From assembly GCF_000403435.2 (NCBI RefSeq), contig NZ_KE159703.1, forward strand, positions 1,047,033 to 1,111,032: DNA of 64,000 nt. The letters run 5' to 3'. The notes under the pieces are model-generated. The model had not been told where the DNA came from, ran no database searches, and saw only the letters and a program-made list of their open reading frames with translations. This DNA is from Oscillibacter sp. 1-3. GTDB lineage: Bacteria; Bacillota; Clostridia; Oscillospirales; Oscillospiraceae. This document shows, one piece after another, positions 33,511-41,886 of the stretch. The position numbers and the translations under genes were made by a program. Numbering within the stretch: position 1 is the stretch's first letter; the number at the start of each line of letters is the position of its first letter.

Positions 33511-34374
33511 ATGATACTTGACTGGCTGGAAGAATGGTTCAAGGGTGTGCTGATCGACGGCATCACCAGCAACCTCACCGGCCTTTTTGACACGGTGAAC
33601 GGAAAAGTGGGCGAGATCGCCGCCGACGTGGGAGCCACACCGCAGGACTGGAACAGCGGCGTGTTCAATATGCTCCGCAATCTGTCGGAAACGGTGATCG
33701 TCCCCATCGCCGGGGCTATCCTCGCCCTTATCATGTGCTACGAGCTGATACAGTTGATCGCGGAACGGAACAGTATGCACGACATGGACAGTTGGATGCT
33801 GTTCCGCTGGGTGTTCAAATCCGCTGCCGCTATCATTCTCGTGTCCAATACCTGGAACATCGTCATGGGCGTGTTCGACCTGACCCAAAGCGTCGTCAAT
33901 CAGAGCGCCGGGGTGATTATCGGCAATACCAGCATTGACATTACCAGCGTTGTCACCGACCTGGACACCCGGCTTTCGGCTATGGACATCGGCGGTCTGC
34001 TGGGGCTGTGGTTCCAGTCCCTTTTCGTGGGGCTGACGATGAATATTCTCTCCATCTGCATCATGCTCGTGGTCTACGGGAGAATGATTGAAATATATCT
34101 CGTGACCTCGCTGGGGCCTATCCCCCTCGCCACCATCGGCAACAGCGAATGGCGGGGCATGGGGCAGGGCTACTTGAAATCCCTGTTCGCCCTGGGCTTC
34201 CAAGCGTTCCTGATTATGGTGGTGACGGGCATCTACGCCGTCCTGGTGCAGAGCATCGCCCTCTCCGACGACGTTTCCGGGGCGATATGGGGCTGTATGG
34301 GCTATACGGTGCTGCTGTGCTTCTGCCTGTTCAAGACCGGGAGCATTGCAAAAGCTGTTTTCGCTTCGCATTAA
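33511..34374 (+). CDS. TrbL/VirB6-like polytopic conjugation channel protein
   Basis: The 287-residue membrane protein has an amphipathic start (ILDWLEEWFKGVLIDGITSNLTGLFDTVNGKVGEIA) and about six hydrophobic helices, including VIVPIAGAILALIMCYELIQL, SLFVGLTMNILSICIMLVVYGRMIEIYLVTSLGPIPLATI and LFALGFQAFLIMVVTGIYAVLVQ. It matches the TrbL/VirB6-like component of Tn1549-type elements, an inner-membrane part of the transfer channel. AAAGGAGG precedes the ATG. The next backbone gene (PrgI) is separated from it by an AT-rich inserted gene. Confidence 0.82.
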   Translation: MILDWLEEWFKGVLIDGITSNLTGLFDTVNGKVGEIAADVGATPQDWNSGVFNMLRNLSETVIVPIAGAILALIMCYELIQLIAERNSMHDMDSWMLFRWVFKSAAAIILVSNTWNIVMGVFDLTQSVVNQSAGVIIGNTSIDITSVVTDLDTRLSAMDIGGLLGLWFQSLFVGLTMNILSICIMLVVYGRMIEIYLVTSLGPIPLATIGNSEWRGMGQGYLKSLFALGFQAFLIMVVTGIYAVLVQSIALSDDVSGAIWGCMGYTVLLCFCLFKTGSIAKAVFASH

Positions 34375-34410
34375 GTATGTTATAATACATTAAAGGAGAC
34401 GGATAGAAAT

Positions 34411-34857
34411 ATGAGTATCAAATCGTTTATTTCAGCAGCTAAAATGTTGTACGCAGAGGGCTTTTATGAAGAAGCTCTTTGCCTAACTTGCAATGCGATA
34501 GATGCGTGTTCGGCACTCACATATCCAAATAAGGGGGTAACAAACAGATATAAACTATTTTTGAAAACGCATTTTCGCACAATTTCCGAAATGGGATTTC
34601 CAGGTATTTCGGCAAGTGGAATTAGAATTAAAGTAAATGCCAAAATTCCAGAATTGAAAACTGACAATGATGGCTTTGTTGACATGGAGCAAATCATTTA
34701 TCATGTTGTGCGGTGTGGTTTGGTACATAGTTGCAGCATAAATACTTCAATAATTTTTACAGAGCAGACCATGATTGGTGATTGGAACGCAGATAAATTT
34801 TATCTTCCCAAGGCCCTTGTTTGGGGACTAATTGCAGCAGTAGAACAAGATATATAA
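34411..34857 (+). CDS. Putative HEPN-domain protein (cargo)
   Basis: The 148-residue protein is much more AT-rich than the backbone around it. The all-helical text SIKSFISAAKMLYAEGFYEEALCLTCNAIDACSAL fits the first helices of HEPN domains. VVRCGLVHSC contains the R-x4-H motif (R-C-G-L-V-H) that forms the RNase site in HEPN proteins. It has its own promoter (TATAAT near 34379-34384) and is inserted between TrbL and PrgI genes. HEPN proteins are often toxins or antiphage RNases; no partner nucleotidyltransferase (MNT) is visible nearby. Function is inferred from one motif and fold pattern only. Confidence 0.5.
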   Translation: MSIKSFISAAKMLYAEGFYEEALCLTCNAIDACSALTYPNKGVTNRYKLFLKTHFRTISEMGFPGISASGIRIKVNAKIPELKTDNDGFVDMEQIIYHVVRCGLVHSCSINTSIIFTEQTMIGDWNADKFYLPKALVWGLIAAVEQDI

Positions 34858-34861
34858 AATT

Positions 34862-35004
34862 TGGAGCTGTAAAAAAACTCCCTATTCTCCAAAAGCACTT
34901 TTTCTAAAAGTTAAAGAAATTCCGCAGAAGGTCTCATTCAGAAAACCTTCTGCGGAATTTCACTACCCTGGATTTTCAAGTTTTCGAGTTTTTTTACAGC
35001 CCCA
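34862..35004. repeat. Nested inverted repeats behind the HEPN-type gene
   Basis: The outer arms GGAGCTGTAAAAAAACTC (34862-34879) and GAGTTTTTTTACAGCCCC (34987-35004) are inverted with one or two mismatches. They enclose a strong hairpin, AAATTCCGCAGAAGGT / ACCTTCTGCGGAATTT (about 34918-34961). The inner hairpin can terminate the HEPN transcript. The outer arms may mark the edge of the inserted DNA or sequester a signal upstream of the PrgI gene. Confidence 0.6.
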
Positions 35005-35024
35005 TTCCATTTGGAGGTGATTTT

Positions 35025-35462
35025 ATGGCCTATGTGTCCGTCCCCAAGGACTTGACCCATGTAAAAAGCAAAATGCTGTTCGGCCTGACGAAACGGCAGA
35101 TCGTATGCTTCGGCGCGGCGCTCCTGATGGGCTTGCCGCTCTTTTTTATGCTCCGGGGCAGCGTTCCCACCAGCGCCGCCGCCCTGGTGATGATCTTCGC
35201 CATGCTCCCTGGCCTGCTGTTCGGGCTGTACGAGAAGCACGGCCAGCCGTTGGAGGTGGTGATCGGGCAGATCGTCCGCAACCGCTTCACTATGCCGAAA
35301 GTCCGGCCCTATCAGACCAATAACCTTTACGCCGTGTTGGAGCGGCAGCGTCAAATGGAAATGGAGGTAAAAGCGGTTGTCCAGAAAGCAAAACGGCGGC
35401 AGGCCGGTAAAGCTGTCCCGCTCCGAAAAGCGGGAAATTCAGGCCATCATCCGCAGGTATAA
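35025..35462 (+). CDS. PrgI-family conjugation protein
   Basis: The 145-residue protein (YVSVPKDLTHVKSKMLFGLTKRQIVCFGAALLMGLPLFFMLRG) has two membrane helices at about 25-45 and 50-72 and a basic C-terminal tail, the PrgI pattern. PrgI is the VirB3-like small membrane partner of the VirB4 ATPase, encoded directly before it here with an 86-base overlap in another frame. TTTGGAGG precedes the ATG. Confidence 0.85.
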   Translation: MAYVSVPKDLTHVKSKMLFGLTKRQIVCFGAALLMGLPLFFMLRGSVPTSAAALVMIFAMLPGLLFGLYEKHGQPLEVVIGQIVRNRFTMPKVRPYQTNNLYAVLERQRQMEMEVKAVVQKAKRRQAGKAVPLRKAGNSGHHPQV

Positions 35463-37776
35463 GGGCGACGGCAAGCCCCATACCGCCCAAGAGAGCATCC
35501 CCTACGAGGTCATGTATCAGGACGGCGTTTGCAGGCTGAACCAGCGTTCTTTCTCCAAGTGCATTGAGTTTTCCGATACCAATTACCAGCTTGCCCAGCC
35601 GGACGACCGCACGGCCACCTTTGAATACCTCTGCGACCTCTATAACTATGTGGACGCCTCCATCCATGTCCAGTTTTCCTTTGTCAACCGCAGGACAGAC
35701 CCGGCGCAGTACGCCCGCAGCTTCGAGATCGCCCCGCAGGGGGACGACTTCGACGACATCCGGGCCGAGTACACCGGCATCTTACAGCGGCAGTTGACGA
35801 GGGGCAACAACGGCATTGTCAAGACCAAGTATCTGACGTTCACCGTCGAGGCGGACAGCCTGAAAGCGGTGCGGGCGAGGCTGGAACGCATTGAAACCGA
35901 CCTGCTGGGCTACTTCAAAATGATGGGAGCTGCCGCCCGTGTGCTGGACGGGGCCGAACGGCTGGAAGTGCTGCATGGCGTTTTCCACCCGGACGGCGAA
36001 TTGTTCCGCTTCGACTGGAAATGGCTTCCCACGGCGGGGCTGTCCACCAAGGACTTCATCGCCCCGTCCTCCCTCCGCTTCGGCAACAGCCGGGTATTCG
36101 GCATCAGCGGCAAGTACGGCGCGGTGAGCTTTCTGCAAATCCTGGCCCCGGAGCTGTCCGACGAAATGCTGGCGGATTTCCTCAATACGGAAAACGGCAT
36201 CGTCGTCAACCTCCATGTGCAGGCCATTGAGCAGACCGAGGCCATCAAGCGGGTAAAGCGGAAGATTACCGACCTGGACGCCATGAAGATACAGGAGCAG
36301 AAAAAGGCGGTGCGCTCCGGCTACGACATGGACATCCTGCCCTCCGACCTTGCCACCTACGGCACAGACGCCAAGCAGCTTTTGTCCAAATTGCAGACCC
36401 GGAACGAGCGCCTTTTCATGGTGACGTTCCTTGTTCTGAACATGGCCGACACCCAGCGGAAGTTGAGCAACGAGGTATTCCGGGCCGCTGGCGTGGCGCA
36501 GAAATATAACTGTGCCCTGGTGCGGCTGGACGACCAGCAGGAGCAGGGCTTGATGTCCTCTCTCCCCCTGGGGCAGAACCATATCAACATCCAGCGGGGC
36601 CTTACCACGTCCAGCTCCGCTATCTTCGTCCCCTTTGTGACGCAGGAGCTTTTTCAGGGCGGCGGGGCCATGTACTACGGCGTCAACGCCAAGACCCACA
36701 ACATGATAATGCTGGACAGGAAACGGGCGCGGTGTCCCAACGGGCTAAAGCTGGGTACGCCCGGCAGCGGCAAGTCCATGTCCTGCAAGTCCGAGATCGT
36801 CAGCGTGTTCCTCACCACCCCGGACGATATTTTTGTTTGCGACCCGGAGGCCGAGTATTTTCCCCTGGTACAGCGGCTTCATGGGCAGGTCATCAAGCTG
36901 TCCCCCACCAGCAAAGACTATGTGAACCCGTTGGACATCAACCTGAATTACAGCGAGGACGAAAACCCGCTGGCGCTGAAAAGCGACTTCGTGCTGTCGT
37001 TCTGCGAGCTGGTGATGGGCGGCAAGAACGGTTTGGAGCCTATCGAAAAGACAGTGATCGACCGGGCCGTGCAGGTGATCTACCGGCCCTACCTGGCAGA
37101 CCCCTCCCCGGAGAAGATGCCTGTCCTCTCCGACCTCCACACCGCCCTGACCGCCCAGCATATCCCGGAGGCCGACCGTGTGGCGCAGGCCCTTGACCTC
37201 TATGTGTCCGGCAGCCTGAATGTCTTTAACCACAGGACGAATGTGGACATTGAGAACCGGCTTGTGTGCTTCGACATCAAGGATTTGGGCAAGCAGTTGA
37301 AGAAATTGGGGATGCTCATTGTCCAAGATCAGATTTGGGGCCGCGTTACCGCCAACCGCAGCATGGGAAAGGCGACTTGGTATTTTGCCGACGAGTTCCA
37401 TTTGCTTCTGAAAGAAGAACAGACGGCGGCATATTCCGCTGAAATCTGGAAGCGTTTCAGGAAATGGGGCGGCATCCCCACCGGGGCCACGCAGAACGTG
37501 AAAGACCTGCTTTCCTCCCCGGAAATCGAAAATATCCTGGAAAACAGCGACTTCATTACCCTGCTCAATCAGGCCAGCGGCGACCGCAGGATTTTGGCCG
37601 AACGGCTGAACCTGTCCCCCGACCACCAGAAGTACATCGACAACTCCGAGCCGGGGGCCGGGCTTCTGATTTTTGAGAATGTCATTCTGCCCTTTACCAA
37701 CCCTATCCCCAGCAATACCGAGCTGTATAAAATTATGACGACCCGGCTTTCCGAGGTAGTGGAGGGCGGCGCATGA
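35377..37776 (+). CDS. VirB4/TraE-type conjugation ATPase
   Basis: The 799-residue protein carries an N-terminal VirB4 domain (EVMYQDGVCRLNQRSFSKCIEFSDTNYQLAQPDDR, then FVNRRTDPAQYARSFEI). Walker A is KLGTPGSGKSMSCKSEI, followed by FVCDPEAEYFPLVQRLHGQVIKLSP. Walker B is WYFADEFHLLLKEEQTAAYSAEIWKRFRKWGG, followed by GATQNVKDLL. It powers assembly and substrate movement in the transfer channel. The start is TTG at 35377, nine bases after GGAGG and inside the PrgI gene. Its stop overlaps the CHAP gene start by four bases. Confidence 0.93.
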   Translation: MSRKQNGGRPVKLSRSEKREIQAIIRRYKGDGKPHTAQESIPYEVMYQDGVCRLNQRSFSKCIEFSDTNYQLAQPDDRTATFEYLCDLYNYVDASIHVQFSFVNRRTDPAQYARSFEIAPQGDDFDDIRAEYTGILQRQLTRGNNGIVKTKYLTFTVEADSLKAVRARLERIETDLLGYFKMMGAAARVLDGAERLEVLHGVFHPDGELFRFDWKWLPTAGLSTKDFIAPSSLRFGNSRVFGISGKYGAVSFLQILAPELSDEMLADFLNTENGIVVNLHVQAIEQTEAIKRVKRKITDLDAMKIQEQKKAVRSGYDMDILPSDLATYGTDAKQLLSKLQTRNERLFMVTFLVLNMADTQRKLSNEVFRAAGVAQKYNCALVRLDDQQEQGLMSSLPLGQNHINIQRGLTTSSSAIFVPFVTQELFQGGGAMYYGVNAKTHNMIMLDRKRARCPNGLKLGTPGSGKSMSCKSEIVSVFLTTPDDIFVCDPEAEYFPLVQRLHGQVIKLSPTSKDYVNPLDINLNYSEDENPLALKSDFVLSFCELVMGGKNGLEPIEKTVIDRAVQVIYRPYLADPSPEKMPVLSDLHTALTAQHIPEADRVAQALDLYVSGSLNVFNHRTNVDIENRLVCFDIKDLGKQLKKLGMLIVQDQIWGRVTANRSMGKATWYFADEFHLLLKEEQTAAYSAEIWKRFRKWGGIPTGATQNVKDLLSSPEIENILENSDFITLLNQASGDRRILAERLNLSPDHQKYIDNSEPGAGLLIFENVILPFTNPIPSNTELYKIMTTRLSEVVEGGA

Positions 37777-39800
37777 GCAGAAAGCACCTGAAACCCCGTG
37801 ACAAGGTGACACAGCGCATGACCCGTGACGGCGTGGTGCTGGAAAATCAGACTACCGGCGAGGAAATCAATATCTCTGACCGGGAGGCGGAACAGGACTT
37901 CACTCCCGCCGGGGCCACTGGCAGGGCCGAAAAGGTGCTGGAACGGGCCGACCAAGTACGGGAGCGCCGGGCCGGGAAGCGGACGGCGAAACAGGCCGGG
38001 CAGGTGGAGGCCGACACCGGCCCCCGCCCCTCCGCCCGCCTGCAATTCTCCGAGGAAGAACGCTCCACGCCGGAGCTGAAGAAGTACATCCGCAAGTCCG
38101 ACCAGCGGGCTGACCGTCTGGATGCGGCAAGGGCCGCTATTCCAAAAGAAACCGTCAAAATCAAGGAAAAAGTCTTTGACGAGGCCAGCGGCAGGGCGAA
38201 AACCCGTGTGCGCCGGGAAACGAGGGACAAGCCGCCGACCGCCATGAAGCCCAACCCGGCCAGCCGCCCCGTTCAGGAGGTCTTATTGTTCACCCACGGC
38301 AAAATCCATGAGGTGGAGCATGAGAATGTGGGCGTGGAGGGCGGTCACAAGGGGGAGGAATTGGCCGAGCGGCAGGCGGGCCGGGCCGTCCGCGGCGCAA
38401 TCCGCCGCCACCGCATGAAGCCCTACCGGGAGCTGTCCAAGGCCGAGCGTTTGGCGGAAAAGGCCAACATCGAATATTTTTATCAAAAGGCCCTCCATGA
38501 CGATCCCCAGCTTGCACAAGCGGCCAGCAACCCCATTTCCCGGTTCTGGCAGAAGCGGCAGATCAAGCAGCAGTATGTCAAGGCGGCGAGGGCGGCGGGC
38601 CAGACGGCGGCGCATGGGGCCGGAGCCGCGCAGGGAACAGCGAAAGCGGCCAAGTCCCCCGGCAAAGCCGCAAAAGAGGCTGTCAAGGAGAGCGAACGGC
38701 TGGCTTCCTTTGCCGTCCGGCACTGGAAAGGCTGTCTTGTGGCCCTGGCCCTGCTGATTATGACGGCGTTCCTGATGGGCGGTTTACAGTCCTGTTCCTC
38801 CATCATTGGCGGCTTCGGTTCCGGCTTCACGGCCACCTCCTACCTCTCCGACGACGCAGACCTGATCGCCGTGGAAAACGCCTATGTGGGCATGGAGAAC
38901 GACTTACAGCGGCAGATCGACAACATCCCCAGCACCTACCCCGGCTACGACGAATACCGCTACGATCTGGACGAGATCATGCACAACCCCCACGAATTGG
39001 CCTCTTTCCTGACCTCCATATTGCCGCGCTATACGCTGGCGGAGGTTCAGACGGAGTTACAGCGGGTATTCGGCAAGCAGTACACCCTTACCACCACAAC
39101 GACAGTTGAAGTCCGCTACCGCACGGAAACCCGGACGGACAGCGAGGGCAACAGCTACACCGTCCAAGTCCCCTATAACTATTACATCCTAAATGTGAAG
39201 CTGACCGCCCGCTCTATCGTGTCCATCGCCCCGGAGCTGTTGACGCCGGAGCAGTTGGAAATGTTCAACATCTATCTGCAAACCAGCGGCAACAATCCGC
39301 TGGTGTTCGGCGGCGGTTCCCCTGACATCAGCGCGTCCGAGGACATCAGCGGCGTTCACTTCGTCAACGGGACAAGGCCGGGCAATACCGCTGTGGTGGA
39401 CATTGCGAAATCGCAGGTGGGGAATGTGAACGGCCAGCCCTATTGGAGCTGGTACGGCTTTGACAGCCGGGTAGCCTGGTGCGCCTGCTTTGTGTCCTGG
39501 TGCTACAATCAGGCGGGGCTTTCGGAGCCGAGATTTTCCGGCTGCACGACCGGGGGCATGGCCTGGTTCCAGTCACGAGGCCAGTGGGCCAACCGGGGGT
39601 ACAGTGACATCGCCCCTGGCGACGCAATTTTCTTCGATTGGGACAACAGCGGCAACGCCGACCATGTGGGCATCGTGATCGGCACGGACGGTACGAACGT
39701 CTACACTGTGGAGGGCAACAGCGGAAACGCCTGCAAGATCAAGAGTTATCCCCTGAACAGCAGCGTTATCCGGGGCTATGGCCTGATGAATTGGGACTAA
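37773..39800 (+). CDS. CD1108-like conjugation protein with CHAP/NlpC-type wall hydrolase domain
   Basis: The 675-residue protein has a long basic cytoplasmic part (about 1-310). One membrane helix follows (GCLVALALLIMTAFLMGGL, about 322-340), then an external domain of unknown fold (about 345-510). A C-terminal CHAP-type amidase has the candidate catalytic Cys in RVAWCACFVSWCYNQAG and His in NADHVGIVIG. Such proteins locally open peptidoglycan for the transfer channel, the Gram-positive VirB1 role. It follows VirB4 with a 4-base overlap. Confidence 0.88.
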   Translation: MSRKHLKPRDKVTQRMTRDGVVLENQTTGEEINISDREAEQDFTPAGATGRAEKVLERADQVRERRAGKRTAKQAGQVEADTGPRPSARLQFSEEERSTPELKKYIRKSDQRADRLDAARAAIPKETVKIKEKVFDEASGRAKTRVRRETRDKPPTAMKPNPASRPVQEVLLFTHGKIHEVEHENVGVEGGHKGEELAERQAGRAVRGAIRRHRMKPYRELSKAERLAEKANIEYFYQKALHDDPQLAQAASNPISRFWQKRQIKQQYVKAARAAGQTAAHGAGAAQGTAKAAKSPGKAAKEAVKESERLASFAVRHWKGCLVALALLIMTAFLMGGLQSCSSIIGGFGSGFTATSYLSDDADLIAVENAYVGMENDLQRQIDNIPSTYPGYDEYRYDLDEIMHNPHELASFLTSILPRYTLAEVQTELQRVFGKQYTLTTTTTVEVRYRTETRTDSEGNSYTVQVPYNYYILNVKLTARSIVSIAPELLTPEQLEMFNIYLQTSGNNPLVFGGGSPDISASEDISGVHFVNGTRPGNTAVVDIAKSQVGNVNGQPYWSWYGFDSRVAWCACFVSWCYNQAGLSEPRFSGCTTGGMAWFQSRGQWANRGYSDIAPGDAIFFDWDNSGNADHVGIVIGTDGTNVYTVEGNSGNACKIKSYPLNSSVIRGYGLMNWD

Positions 39801-39822
39801 AAATTGGAAAGGAGTTTTGACT

Positions 39823-40074
39823 ATGGCGAACAAACTTGACCGCATCGAAAAGGACATCCAGAAAGTGAAGTCCAAGATTGCGGAGTACAACAAACAGCTT
39901 CGGGAGCTGGAGGGGCAGAAAACCGAGCAGGAGAATTTGCAGATCATCCAGCTTGTCCGGGGCATGAACATGACGGGGGAGGAATTTGCGGCGTTCCTGC
40001 GGGGCGGGGCCTTGCAGACCGCCCCCACCCTGACGCCCTATCACGAAAAGGAGGACACCGGCCATGAGGAATAA
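39823..40074 (+). CDS. DUF4315 small protein
   Basis: The 83-residue protein starts with a coiled coil (LDRIEKDIQKVKSKIAEYNKQLRELEGQKTEQENLQIIQLVRGMNMTGEEFAAFL), matching DUF4315 of Tn1549-like transfer operons. The function is unknown; its constant position between the hydrolase and the DUF4366 protein suggests a secretion-system part. ATG at 39823 with GGAAAGGAG upstream. It overlaps the next gene by eleven bases. Confidence 0.78.
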   Translation: MANKLDRIEKDIQKVKSKIAEYNKQLRELEGQKTEQENLQIIQLVRGMNMTGEEFAAFLRGGALQTAPTLTPYHEKEDTGHEE

Positions 40075-40771
40075 GATCATTTCCCGTTTTCTCTCTGTCA
40101 TTTTGGCTGTGGGCCTGTCTGCCGCCATGTTCACCACAACGGCCTTTGCCGGGGGCGGCGACGAGGAAGGGGAGGTCATACCCACCCAGCCGACCGGGGA
40201 AGTGGTGTCCACGCCTGCCCCCACGCCCCTGACCCCGGAGGGCAATCTATCCCTGGTGGACGACATCGACGGCGAGGTGTCCGAGGATAAACAGTTTATC
40301 ACCGTCGTTTCCAAGACCGGCAATTATTTTTACATCATCATCGACCGGGCCGGGGACGGCGAGAACACGGTGCATTTTCTCAATCAGGTGGACGAGGCTG
40401 ACTTGCTGGCGCTGATGGAGGTGGAGGAAGAACCGCCCGCCGTCTGTTCCTGCACAGTGAAATGTGAGACCGGGGCCGTCAATACCGCCTGCCCTGTCTG
40501 CGCCAACAATATGACCGCCTGCGCCGGGAAAGCACCGGAACCGCAGGAGCCGGAAGAACCCGAACCCCCGGCCAAGGAGAACAAGGGCGGCATGGGCGGT
40601 CTGCTGGTGCTGCTGATCGTGGCCCTAGCTGGCGGCGGCGGGACGCTGTACTACTTCAAGCTCCGCAAGCCCAAGGCCGATGTGTCCGGCAGTTCCGACC
40701 TGTCCGAATACGACTTCGACGACGAGGACGAGCCGGAGGATGAAGAAATGGAGGACGAGGAAGTGGAGTAA
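40064..40771 (+). CDS. DUF4366 secreted, membrane-anchored conjugation protein
   Basis: The 235-residue protein has a signal peptide (IISRFLSVILAVGLSAAMFTTTAFA), an external domain (GNLSLVDDIDGEVSEDKQFITVVSKTGNYFYIIIDRAGDGENTVHFLNQVDEADLLAL) and a cluster of paired Cys (CSCTVKC, CPVC). A Pro/Glu linker, a membrane helix (GGLLVLLIVALAGGGGTLYYF) and a very acidic tail follow. This is DUF4366. The topology puts the folded domain outside, perhaps as part of the cell-surface end of the channel. A hairpin terminator follows. Confidence 0.82.
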   Translation: MRNKIISRFLSVILAVGLSAAMFTTTAFAGGGDEEGEVIPTQPTGEVVSTPAPTPLTPEGNLSLVDDIDGEVSEDKQFITVVSKTGNYFYIIIDRAGDGENTVHFLNQVDEADLLALMEVEEEPPAVCSCTVKCETGAVNTACPVCANNMTACAGKAPEPQEPEEPEPPAKENKGGMGGLLVLLIVALAGGGGTLYYFKLRKPKADVSGSSDLSEYDFDDEDEPEDEEMEDEEVE

Positions 40772-40776
40772 GAATA

Positions 40777-40806
40777 AGCGGCCCCGGAATAAAATCCGAG
40801 GCCGCT
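40777..40806. terminator. Terminator between DUF4366 and RES genes
   Basis: GCGGCCCCGGA and TCCGAGGCCGC form a stem with one mismatch around ATAAAA, between two convergent genes. On the plus strand it is followed by TATATCTATT. Confidence 0.7.
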
Positions 40807-40810
40807 ATAT

Positions 40811-41821
40811 CTATTCTTCGCTTTGAGGAATAGACATCGGAAGAATGCAGGTAGAATTTCCGAGCAGATCATTGACCTGATGCAATGCGGAGTTGCAAAT
40901 CCGATATTTCCTGCTGGGTGACACATCGAAAAGAACATAATTCGTTCCATCAGGGTTTAGTGAGCTACGAAAAGATAATCCGTCAAACATAGCTTGTCCA
41001 TCTGGCTTTTTCATGTGTTTGATATACTCGCTGATATACTGTGTTGCTAAATAGTACGATTTTCCGCCATAATTTGGTGCAGCAAAACATTTAGATATTT
41101 CATCATAATCAATACAAGAAAGCCAGTTTTTTCCCTCACTATCCATTTCTATTGGTTTTACAAAACTATAAATGTTTATATCCTCAACAACTTCGATTTG
41201 TGCCACGCTAATATATTGTGTTGGAACAGGGCGAACCTCCAAAATTGCAGTTCTTATATCTTCTGCTGTATATAGATAACTAATGCCATCAGGATTAATT
41301 CTACCGGGGGCTGGTCGTCCTGGGGGTGGAGCATCAGACCCATCTTTGTCATATCCCCAAAATGATGGCTTGGAGTAGTGTTCTACGATTGGCTGATATG
41401 CTTTCTCCAATTCGCAAAATTCATTTGGGTGCTGGCTAAAATAGGCAGATAATTTTAGCCACTCTGTCATCCCCTCCATTCCCGCATTTTCGTCAAAGGT
41501 CGGTACGAATTTTTTTATAAGTAAAACGCATTCGTCCATTAGTGGTTTCAAAAAGTTACTTTCTCGTTCCTTATCAATCAAACGGCATCGAAACAATTTT
41601 GTCCCTCGCTTTATTGTCAAGGTAGAGATGTCAGATAAGGATTGAATAGTTTCTATTAGTTTACTATCCGTGAAAAATCTATTGGAGAGACGCAATTCTT
41701 TATCCAATTCGTAGAGCAGTTTGCCGGTTTCCTCTTGTTTCCAAAATTGTAAAAATAAAATTGCGTACGCAAATTCTTCATTATTGAAATCAAAAGTATT
41801 TTGTTGGTCGTTCATGTGCAT
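40811..41821 (-). CDS. RES-domain protein (putative NAD+-degrading toxin or defence effector)
   Basis: The 336-residue AT-rich cargo gene is on the strand opposite to the transfer operon. The C-terminal 215 residues carry RES-family marks. These are KLFRCR (first conserved Arg), GRINPDGISYLYTAEDIRTAILEVRP (G-R-x-N-P-x-G-I-x-x-L-Y plus the conserved Glu), and FDGLSFRSSLNPDGTNYVLFD (the conserved Ser in R-S-S). RES toxins break down NAD+. The N-terminal 120 residues are helical and unassigned. No Xre-type antitoxin gene is adjacent, unlike RES-Xre pairs. A TATAAT box lies just upstream on the minus strand. Confidence 0.72.
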   Translation of the reverse strand: MHMNDQQNTFDFNNEEFAYAILFLQFWKQEETGKLLYELDKELRLSNRFFTDSKLIETIQSLSDISTLTIKRGTKLFRCRLIDKERESNFLKPLMDECVLLIKKFVPTFDENAGMEGMTEWLKLSAYFSQHPNEFCELEKAYQPIVEHYSKPSFWGYDKDGSDAPPPGRPAPGRINPDGISYLYTAEDIRTAILEVRPVPTQYISVAQIEVVEDINIYSFVKPIEMDSEGKNWLSCIDYDEISKCFAAPNYGGKSYYLATQYISEYIKHMKKPDGQAMFDGLSFRSSLNPDGTNYVLFDVSPSRKYRICNSALHQVNDLLGNSTCILPMSIPQSEE

Positions 41822-41886
41822 AACCCTTTCACCGAATTAGCACTCATTATAACAAAAAAGGCTATATTTTTCAAGGAGGTATCCAT

